The notes beneath the pieces were generated by a model that saw only the letters and a list, made by a program, of their open reading frames with translations, was not told where the DNA came from and did not search any database. Positions 58,255 to 64,000 of a stretch of DNA of 64,000 nucleotides are shown one piece after another. The translations under genes were made by a program, and so were the position numbers. This DNA is from CAYSAQ01 sp964429235 (lineage in GTDB: Bacteria > Margulisbacteria > Riflemargulisbacteria > GWF2-35-9 > DYQY01): assembly GCA_964429235.1 (NCBI GenBank), contig CAYSAQ010000002.1, positions 186,001 through 250,000 of the forward strand, written 5' to 3'. How positions within the stretch are numbered: the stretch's first letter is position 1; each line of letters opens with the position of its first letter.

Positions 58255-59082
58255 CTAGAACAGCTCTTTCGCTTGTTTAAGCGTTCGGCAGCCTATTAGC
58301 GTGAAAGAGGATTTCGAAAGAGATTGTGTTTCTTGAAGTATTTGCTGAGGCAGAGAAAGTTGCGACTTGCTAGCAGATTCTTTTTGAGTGCTGATAGTAT
58401 TTTGTAGCTTTCCCCAGTTATGATTGTTTTTCCCTTGATAGAAAAAGTTTTTAGCAGATTTATTTGGGATATCTTCCGTGGTTTTAAATTTATCTAAGAG
58501 TAATCCTCCTTGAAAAGTTCCATAAGTAATTGTTTGTATGTTTTTTTCTTTGCAAAAAGATAGGATATTGTATGTTTCTTCTGTGCTTATAAGAGAGAAT
58601 TGCAGCTGAACTGTATCTATATGGCTTAATAGCTCAAGATTTTGAAGTTCTTTTAGTGATAAGTTGCAGACTCCAATTTTTTTAATAATCTTTCGTTCCT
58701 TAAATGATAAAAGAGTTTCTATTGCTTTGTCCGTTGAATAGTTTGGATCTGGCCAATGAATTTGATATAAGTCTATTTGCTCTTTTTGTAGTCTGCGAAG
58801 TGAATCAATCAGCTCTTTCTCTAATGATTTTTTTTCAAGGTTATGAAAGAAGCCTTTTTTTGTATGAATAAGCCCGCATTTTGTGGCGATCTTTATGTCG
58901 CCTGTATTATCTTCTATCGCTTGCCCAACTATAGTTTCAGAGTGACCGTCACCATAGACAGGAGCAGTGTCGATAAGAGGGATGTTCTTTTCTATAGCAT
59001 ATCGAATAACATTAAGGCTTTCAGGGTCTTTAACATCACCCCAAAAGTGTTTTCCAAATTGCCAAGTACCTAGTCCAATCAT
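58255..59082 (-). CDS. aldo/keto reductase family protein
   Basis: 275 residues, shorter than classic members (about 320). The conserved tetrad is present: Asp in LIDTAPVYGDG, Tyr in the same segment, Lys in IATKCGL and His in YQIHWPDP. C-terminal part has the coenzyme-binding region with FTLIGCRTLKQAKELF. It likely reduces a carbonyl with NAD(P)H. It overlaps the spore-photoproduct-lyase-like gene by four bases, so the two are one transcript. Substrate unknown. Confidence 0.88.
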   Translation of the reverse strand: MIGLGTWQFGKHFWGDVKDPESLNVIRYAIEKNIPLIDTAPVYGDGHSETIVGQAIEDNTGDIKIATKCGLIHTKKGFFHNLEKKSLEKELIDSLRRLQKEQIDLYQIHWPDPNYSTDKAIETLLSFKERKIIKKIGVCNLSLKELQNLELLSHIDTVQLQFSLISTEETYNILSFCKEKNIQTITYGTFQGGLLLDKFKTTEDIPNKSAKNFFYQGKNNHNWGKLQNTISTQKESASKSQLSLPQQILQETQSLSKSSFTLIGCRTLKQAKELF

Positions 59083-60164
59083 AAATGGGTAAAGACCTTT
59101 TCATTGAACCACTTTTCAAATTCTTCATTATCTTTGAAGTTGAATCCAAACACATTTTTCCAAATGGTTGGTGATTCCATACATAAATATACAAATTGAT
59201 CTGGGTGGTGATTCTTGATAGCATCAATTAGTTCTTTATATGCTTTTTCTCGACGAAATCGAAGGTACCTGAATTTCTGGTCATCAGCCAAAATAAACTC
59301 ATCCATATACAAGGGGCTCTTCCTTATGAAGGTTGGTTTTAGTCCTTTTGTGAATCTAAGGGTTCCTATGCTAATCCATCTTATTTTTTCTTTAGGGATT
59401 ATTTTATAAATTTTATTTATTGTATTTTTGTAATCATCTGTATAATCCTTATAAAGAATTACTGGGTCAAAATGAAAAGCAACATCATAACCATGGTCAG
59501 TGATTTTTTTAGCTGCTTTTAATCTTTCATCAAGAGAGGGAGTGTCTTTTTCAGAAGAGTTTGTCACAAGTTCTGAGTTTACAGACCAAGCAACTATAAT
59601 GTTATTGGCTGGTTCTATTTTAAGTAGATTTTCGATGCTAACTGATTTTGTTTTAAGTTCTAGTATAACATTTTTGTGATCCTTAAAGACATTCACTAAG
59701 TCTGTAGAAAGTTCGCTTATTTCATCAGCAATAAGGCTGTCTGTAAATTCTCCAGTGCCAATCCTGTATAGTTGTTTGCTGTTTATGTAATTTCCAATTA
59801 TGTTTTTCTGCATATAGCTTGTGGTATCCGTAAAAACTGATATTGATTCTGTTTTTAAGTAGTCTTGAAGAATGCAATATGTGCAGCCAAAGCTACAATT
59901 GTGACCAACATTAAGTATTCTGTAGTTGCAACAATGATATTTCGTTGTGCCAGGGCACATAACAACAGGATCCCCTTTTAGTTTGGTAAGAAGTAGTGTG
60001 TTTGGTGAGTCATGGAGTGCTAATATTTCTTTTAGATTATTATCCTCAAAATATATCTTTTCTGCATTGGGTAATTTATTCAGCACCCTTTTAGTAATGA
60101 CATCATTGACTACAAAATTGTTAATTAATAGTTTCGTGAAGTTATGAATATTTTTATTTATCAT
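59079..60164 (-). CDS. spore photoproduct lyase-like radical SAM protein
   Basis: 361 residues. The region VVMCPGTTKYHCCNYRIL, followed by the radical SAM cluster CSFGCTYC (about 90-97) and YCILQDY, follows the SplB pattern. SplB uses a 5'-deoxyadenosyl radical to reverse the spore photoproduct thymine dimer. Here the host shows no sign of sporulation, so a repair or other radical role is likely. It overlaps the small upstream gene by four bases and the aldo/keto reductase by four, forming a three-gene transcript. Confidence 0.85.
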   Translation of the reverse strand: MINKNIHNFTKLLINNFVVNDVITKRVLNKLPNAEKIYFEDNNLKEILALHDSPNTLLLTKLKGDPVVMCPGTTKYHCCNYRILNVGHNCSFGCTYCILQDYLKTESISVFTDTTSYMQKNIIGNYINSKQLYRIGTGEFTDSLIADEISELSTDLVNVFKDHKNVILELKTKSVSIENLLKIEPANNIIVAWSVNSELVTNSSEKDTPSLDERLKAAKKITDHGYDVAFHFDPVILYKDYTDDYKNTINKIYKIIPKEKIRWISIGTLRFTKGLKPTFIRKSPLYMDEFILADDQKFRYLRFRREKAYKELIDAIKNHHPDQFVYLCMESPTIWKNVFGFNFKDNEEFEKWFNEKVFTHL

Positions 60165-60571
60165 AGCCCTACCTTTCCGGTAATTAACAATGACAGTTCT
60201 TCAAGGTAGTTGCTTTTTTCTTCTAACATGTTTTTTGCTTTAGCCATTTCGCTCGCTGAGTTGCATAGGTAGTTAATGGTATATGCATCGCTTTCAAAGT
60301 TATCATTATAGATGATTCTAAAGTATGTATTTTGGTTATGAATTGATTTTAATAGAGATGACAACTTTTTCTTGTACCTTGAATATTCCGGGTATCTTAA
60401 TTCTCGAATATAGGTGATGAATGCGTCAGATATTTTATTGGCATCAGATTCAAACTTTTTAAAAGATTCTAGCGTTAATGTTCTATCTTGCAGCATTAAT
60501 TCTTCTATAATTTCTTTTGCTTCTTTTTTTTGGTTATGATTAAGCCTAAAATTCTTATAAATATTTTCCAT
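60161..60571 (-). CDS. small helical protein preceding the photolyase-like gene
   Basis: 136 residues, all helical in character, basic and charged (LRYPEYSRYKKKLSSLLKSI). No signal peptide or known domain. It overlaps the downstream photoproduct-lyase-like gene by four bases, which argues for a functional link. An extended -10 (TGTTAAAAT) lies six bases before the ATG, and there is no ribosome binding site. The function is unknown. Confidence 0.65.
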   Translation of the reverse strand: MENIYKNFRLNHNQKKEAKEIIEELMLQDRTLTLESFKKFESDANKISDAFITYIRELRYPEYSRYKKKLSSLLKSIHNQNTYFRIIYNDNFESDAYTINYLCNSASEMAKAKNMLEEKSNYLEELSLLITGKVGL

Positions 60572-60577
60572 GTGCTT

Positions 60578-60586
60578 ATTTTAACA
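60578..60586 (-). promoter_or_regulatory. extended -10 (TGTTAAAAT) before the photolyase-like operon
   Basis: On the minus strand TGnTAAAAT (hexamer 60578-60583) ends six bases before the ATG at 60571. No ribosome binding site is seen, which predicts a leaderless transcript for the three-gene unit. Confidence 0.5.
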
Positions 60587-60629
60587 CTATAGCAGGATAA
60601 AATATGTTTCTTTAGTTAGCGACCATAAT

Positions 60630-60698
60630 CCCCCTTCGCCGAAAGGCTCTTACCCCTTTGATAAAGGGGGCGCTGCTCCCTCGTCGAGGGAGCCTTTT
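60630..60698. repeat. cluster of three hairpins in the intergenic region before pth
   Basis: Most of the 330-base stretch 60572-60901 is not coding except its end. Within it lie three GC-rich inverted repeats: an imperfect CCTTC/GAAAGG near 60632-60646, CCCCTTT/AAAGGGG with a three-base loop at 60653-60669, and GCTCCCTC/GAGGGAGC at 60675-60693 followed by CTTTT. Their GC content is far above the surroundings. This looks like a REP- or MITE-like structured element. Confidence 0.5.
60675..60698 (+). terminator. terminator-like hairpin without an obvious upstream gene
   Basis: A perfect 8-bp stem (GCTCCCTC / GAGGGAGC) with a GTC loop is followed by CTTTTATT. On the plus strand no gene precedes it, since the neighbours upstream read on the minus strand. 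It may belong to the hairpin cluster rather than end a known transcript. Confidence 0.4.
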
Positions 60699-60772
60699 AT
60701 TAATTTATTTGATTATGAAAAGAAGGTATATTCCAAAGTGATAGGGGGAGTTAAGAAAGTGCCTAGTTGGTA

Positions 60773-60778
60773 TATAAT
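60773..60778 (+). promoter_or_regulatory. -10 box (TATAAT) six bases before a short ORF and upstream of pth
   Basis: Consensus TATAAT ends six bases before the ATG at 60785, the same leaderless layout as at other genes here. It is the best candidate promoter for the short frame and pth. Confidence 0.45.
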
Positions 60779-60784
60779 TAAATT

Positions 60785-60945
60785 ATGAATTTTGAAGAAA
60801 TAATAGAAGAACTAAAAAGTTTTGAGGATTCATAACTGCTATACTAGACAAAGAAGATTCAGTAAAATGGATAGCAAGAGATGCGAGGAGAGAGTTAGTA
60901 GATGTTAAAATTCTTCAAAGGCTCAAAAAAAGAGCAGGAAAATAA
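60785..60945 (+). pseudogene. short ORF split by a frame change, overlapping the pth start
   Basis: From ATG 60785 the frame reads MNFEEIIEELKSFEDS and stops at 60833-60835. In the -1 frame a second open stretch (60826-60945) reads coding-like sequence such as AILDKEDSVKWIARDARREL and ends 44 bases into pth. Together they would give about 53 residues. A single-base change would join them, so this is a decayed gene, a sequencing error or, less likely, programmed frameshifting. No family is recognised. Confidence 0.35.
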
Positions 60946-61504
60946 CAAGATAATTTTTGTAGGATTGGGAAATCCAGGCAAACAATATGCGAATACACGA
61001 CATAATGTAGGGTTTATGGCTATTGATGAACTTATTAAACATTGGAACGCTACAGAAAAAGGTTCTAAAAAGGGTTCCTATGATTGTTTTGAGTGCTCTG
61101 TTTCAGGAAAGAAAGTTTTTTTGGTTAAGCCACTAACGTTTATGAATCTTAGCGGAAAAGCTGTTCAAGGCATATGTGCGAAAGCAAGAGTTCCAATAAC
61201 TTCAGTAGTAGTAATGTTTGATGATATTGCTATTCCCTTTGAAAAATTAAAGATACGAAAACAAGGGTCTGCTGGCGGGCATAATGGGCTGAAGTCTATT
61301 ATTGCTGTTCTAGGACAGAACTTTCCAAGAATAAAAATAGGCATTGGTGATGAAAGAGCAGGTAAAGACCTAAGCGACCATGTGCTTAGTAAGTTTAGCA
61401 AAGAAGAAAAAAAAGAACTCGATTTACTTATAGAGAGTATTCCGAATATTGCCAAAAGTATTATTGAAGATGGTCTTGATGTGGCTATGAATAAGTTTAA
61501 TTAA
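60902..61504 (+). CDS. pth: peptidyl-tRNA hydrolase
   Basis: 200 residues. N-terminal signature FVGLGNPGKQYANTRHNVGF with the catalytic His, followed by KPLTFMNLSGKAV and DDIAIPFEKLKIRKQGSAGG-type region (GGHNGLKSI). It recycles tRNA from stalled peptides. GGAGAG precedes the ATG. It ends overlapping the convergent Rid-type gene by eight bases. Confidence 0.96.
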   Translation: MLKFFKGSKKEQENNKIIFVGLGNPGKQYANTRHNVGFMAIDELIKHWNATEKGSKKGSYDCFECSVSGKKVFLVKPLTFMNLSGKAVQGICAKARVPITSVVVMFDDIAIPFEKLKIRKQGSAGGHNGLKSIIAVLGQNFPRIKIGIGDERAGKDLSDHVLSKFSKEEKKELDLLIESIPNIAKSIIEDGLDVAMNKFN

Positions 61505-62738
61505 TACTGCCAACCCAAGCTTCTATTTCGAATAACCAATCTACTCTACAAACATTAGCATTTACAAAGATAGTCGGAGTGTTTGGGAATTTCTTTTTTA
61601 CAATATCGTAAGCAATATCACGTGCTTCTTCAAAGTCAGCCTGTGTGTATCCTTTTGGCTTGGCAATATATGCTCTAGTAGAGAAAAATTGATCTAAAGT
61701 CATTTTGCGTTGTTCTGCAACTCTTTGCATGTTTTTTATTGCTAAAAGAGTTTGTCTTTGTGTGTCACCAAGATATCTAACCTTTTCACCTGTAACAGCT
61801 GCAGTACCAGAAATCCACTCTGTTTCTCCCTTAGGATTAACTACTGAAAAGCCCCTTGAGAAAGCCGGCGGTGCCTTCTTGCCGGGCTCAGCTGCTTTTT
61901 GTAATACAGCTTGGTGATACTCAAAAGGGTTTGTTTGAAAAGGATTGGATACAGGATAGCCTTTTACTGCTTTGTTTTTAGTTCTAACGGCAACTCCTTC
62001 TAGTAGTATTGATCCATCATGCATATCAATTCCAGTAGAAGCTGGCGGAACTTTTTCGTTCCATAATTCACTGTTTGGGTTTCCTATTTTAAAAGAGAGG
62101 CTTTTAAAAAAATCAGCTCTAGCATTGTTCATGTTTTGATAGTTTTCGCCTACTTCACCATTAATAGTAATAATATCCTTTTGGTATATCCAAGTTCTAG
62201 CAACCTCACCAAAAGAAAACCCGTTTTCTTCAAGAAGAGTATTTGCATGTTGAAACACATCCACGGACTCAGCATATGGCCCCACAATGCCGCCTCTTGG
62301 CGTTATCCCAGAGAAGAAAGCCCATTCCATGTCCTCAAACTCTAAGATGCTTAAATTGTTGTTTATGCGTTTAGGAGTAAGTTCACTAATTAAAATCTCT
62401 ATTAAGCAATCTTCGCCAAATGCCGGTGGCTGAGGGATTATGCTAAAAGCAGGTGTTTTTCCGCCATAGTAAATAGCTAGTTCTGTTTCAATTTCTTTTG
62501 CTTTGGTTAGATTTTTTGTGAAGATTTGAGTTCTTATTACATTGTCAGCAGATAGGTTGTTGTCAGCTAAAAGTTTATCAAGCTGTTTTAGGTTGTTGCG
62601 AAGCTGAGCTATTACGCCTTGTCCAGCAGTTGGAGCAATAGCTGCATTTATAGCTTTAGTTCCACACAGATTCCCTATAGAAGAAAGCGTGTAGTTGCCT
62701 GTTAATAAGCTAGAAGTTGATATAATTTTGTGTAACAT
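61497..62738 (-). CDS. protein with three Rid/YjgF-type modules
   Basis: 413 residues, about three times a RidA monomer. Module 1 (about 1-120) contains NNLKQLDKLLADNNLSADNV with RTQIFTKNL; module 2 (about 125-280) has a Rid-like ARTWIYQKDI; module 3 (about 285-413) has AIKNMQRVAEQRKM and ARDIAYDIVKKKFPNTPT. The layout resembles the FkbO/Hyg5 chorismatase group, which are also built from Rid folds, but the required active-site residues could not be checked. The Arg that Rid deaminases use is visible in modules 1 and 2. No biosynthetic neighbours are present. A TATATT box lies five bases before the ATG. Confidence 0.7.
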   Translation of the reverse strand: MLHKIISTSSLLTGNYTLSSIGNLCGTKAINAAIAPTAGQGVIAQLRNNLKQLDKLLADNNLSADNVIRTQIFTKNLTKAKEIETELAIYYGGKTPAFSIIPQPPAFGEDCLIEILISELTPKRINNNLSILEFEDMEWAFFSGITPRGGIVGPYAESVDVFQHANTLLEENGFSFGEVARTWIYQKDIITINGEVGENYQNMNNARADFFKSLSFKIGNPNSELWNEKVPPASTGIDMHDGSILLEGVAVRTKNKAVKGYPVSNPFQTNPFEYHQAVLQKAAEPGKKAPPAFSRGFSVVNPKGETEWISGTAAVTGEKVRYLGDTQRQTLLAIKNMQRVAEQRKMTLDQFFSTRAYIAKPKGYTQADFEEARDIAYDIVKKKFPNTPTIFVNANVCRVDWLFEIEAWVGSIN

Positions 62739-62743
62739 TCAGA

Positions 62744-62749
62744 AATATA
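62744..62749 (-). promoter_or_regulatory. possible -10 box (TATATT) before the triple Rid-type gene
   Basis: On the minus strand TATATT ends five bases before the ATG at 62738, with no ribosome binding site between. Spacing is one base shorter than at the clearer leaderless genes. Confidence 0.35.
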
Positions 62750-62803
62750 TCGAAACCTAGTTCAATATATTGCAGTAAAAAATATTAATAAATAAAGTTT
62801 TTT

Positions 62804-63610
62804 TTAACTTCCCCAAGTATAAGCAAATGAGTAGATTAGCTCATCAGAGATAGAATAAGGAACCTCTACCGCGTATTTTACTGATCCAAGATAAGATTGA
62901 GTTCCTATCATAAAAGGTAAATCAAATCCTAATGCATATCCGTTTTCGTTGGCACCAACATTAAGCATTGTTGTATCATTTATTAGCAGTGAAAGTCCTG
63001 AACTATATTTTATTTTTTCTCCAGCAAGTCTTATGAAACTGATTTTGTTAGACCACATTACTTTATTCCAAGGGATAAAGTTTAGACCAAAACCAATTGT
63101 TGGAGGGAAATCATTATCCAAGATATTATCGTTATCCTTAAAGAAATGTTCCAAGGTAACTCCCGAGTAGACTTTGTTGCGAAGGTCCATATAGCTTACG
63201 CCTAATAGTGTTGACCAGCCATTGCTTTTGACTCCAGCGGCATCTAATGCAATTGTTTGATAAGTTATGCCCCAGGAGAAAGATTTGTTTATTTTTGACC
63301 CATAACCGAAGAGCGCTATTGTTGCATTTTCACTGATAGATTTTTCTTCAAGTTTCATTTCTCCAGCACCAAACCCGTTATAAATAACATAACTAAGGGT
63401 TTGTTTGGCTGTTCTTTGTTTTGTTGTGTCGATGTTTTGGTTGCTAATAGCAAACCGTGTTTGAGGCAAAAAGGCAGGATTAACAACAAAGGCTTCGTGG
63501 TTCATGATAAGCGCAATATTAGATTTTGCTACACTTAAATCAGATACACTTGTCAAATTGTAAGCAAAACTAATGTAAGTTAAAAATAGAAATAGAACTT
63601 TGATTTTCAT
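62804..63610 (-). CDS. PorV/FadL-like small outer-membrane barrel protein
   Basis: 268 residues. Signal peptide (MKIKVLFLFLTYISFAYN), then MNHEAFVVNPAFLPQTRFA, matching the short NPA turn seen in PorV-type proteins, and alternating beta strands to the end. Length is less than the PorV-like gene at 33-34 kb, and no TPR part is attached. Start overlaps the upstream gene's stop by one base. Confidence 0.65.
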   Translation of the reverse strand: MKIKVLFLFLTYISFAYNLTSVSDLSVAKSNIALIMNHEAFVVNPAFLPQTRFAISNQNIDTTKQRTAKQTLSYVIYNGFGAGEMKLEEKSISENATIALFGYGSKINKSFSWGITYQTIALDAAGVKSNGWSTLLGVSYMDLRNKVYSGVTLEHFFKDNDNILDNDFPPTIGFGLNFIPWNKVMWSNKISFIRLAGEKIKYSSGLSLLINDTTMLNVGANENGYALGFDLPFMIGTQSYLGSVKYAVEVPYSISDELIYSFAYTWGS

Positions 63611-64000
63611 TAGTTGCTATTAATATTCGTTGATGAGGGACTAGTGTCTTTTGATAATTCATTTATGTTCAGAGTATTTAAAGAGTCATCTGCATTAATT
63701 TTTTTCTCATAACCACTATTTTTTAAAACTGAATTAAGCGCATATTTAATATTTTTGTCAGTTACTTTAGATGCATAGAATTTTATATTTGTTAGCATTT
63801 TTGAAGCTGGTTGGTGGCTAGCAATTGTAGCTGTTTGTTTTACAATGTCCTCTAGCAATTCTTTAATTGTTGTAAGGTCTTCAGATGACCTTGCTTTGTC
63901 TACTAAAAATGAAAAGTTTTTATTAGCTTTATAAACTGCGGAAAGTTTCTTTAATTCTAAAACAAAGGAACGAAGGTATGTATTGTTTTCGTAATGTTGA
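63610..64000 (-). CDS. 5'-truncated helical protein cut by the window edge
   Basis: The frame is open from the window end to the stop at 63610-63612, giving at least 129 residues. The visible part is helical (SFLVDKARSSEDLTTIKELL, then IVKQTATIASHQPASKMLTN) and ends in a Ser/Asn/Asp-rich tail. A TTG at 63858 could be misread as a start but the frame continues upstream. Its stop overlaps the ATG of the small barrel gene, so they are co-transcribed. Confidence 0.6.
   Translation of the reverse strand, partial: QHYENNTYLRSFVLELKKLSAVYKANKNFSFLVDKARSSEDLTTIKELLEDIVKQTATIASHQPASKMLTNIKFYASKVTDKNIKYALNSVLKNSGYEKKINADDSLNTLNINELSKDTSPSSTNINSN

Overview
AT-rich DNA packed with genes on both strands. 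About 63 coding regions are supported; most are single-copy housekeeping genes. No rRNA, tRNA, CRISPR array, integrase or transposase was seen.

Likely source: a diderm (two-membrane) bacterium. It has TonB-receptor-like, PorV-like and very large beta-barrel proteins, signal peptides and LspA. It also has SepF division machinery in a yggS-sepF-proC-yggT-yggU block, which is typical of Cyanobacteria/Firmicutes-type lineages, plus the MEP isoprenoid pathway and carotenoid genes. An outer membrane together with SepF and low GC suits a candidate phylum next to Cyanobacteria (Margulisbacteria-like). This assignment is inferred from gene content only.

Layout. 1-10.2 kb (+): the end of one FliG-like gene, a second FliG-like gene, motA, motB and a 2594-residue secreted protein with tandem Ig-like repeats and a FlgD/type-IX-like C-terminal domain. 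10.2-13.6 kb (+): metG, tatD and a GspF/PilC-family protein, overlapping one another. 13.6-21.6 kb (-): a 1712-residue SprA-like outer-membrane protein and the division block. 21.7-30.4 kb: an SH3-like secreted protein, a SugE-like exporter, a glycosyltransferase, rhodanese, rluD-lspA-pgk (-), two stand-alone response regulators (+), gapA and an unknown helical protein (-). 30.4-41 kb: rsmE and an alternative GlmU-like protein (+); TPR, PorV-like, ftsH, pyrR, an unlisted 47-residue ORF and hisB (-); a degenerate Fic protein (+); ruvB and two uncharacterised genes (-). 41-47.7 kb (+): a TonB-dependent receptor, a His-rich membrane protein, ispH, crtB, crtI and two small secreted proteins. 48.4-57.6 kb (+): a tautomerase-like small gene overlapping polA, then pyrH, frr, uppS, cdsA, dxr, dprA and an unknown gene. 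57.6-64 kb: a winged-helix protein and a spore-photoproduct-lyase-like operon (-), pth (+), then a triple Rid-type protein and two envelope genes (-), the last cut by the window edge.

The genes fall into themes: an ion-driven motor next to a giant surface protein; possible pieces of a type-IX-like secretion route (SprA-like, PorV-like, C-terminal sorting-like domain); isoprenoid supply (dxr, ispH, uppS) feeding carotenoids and cell-wall carrier lipid; and translation and division housekeeping. A recurrent feature is a sigma70 -10 box placed 6-7 nt before the ATG with no ribosome binding site, which predicts that many transcripts here are leaderless. This pattern also corrected several start codons.
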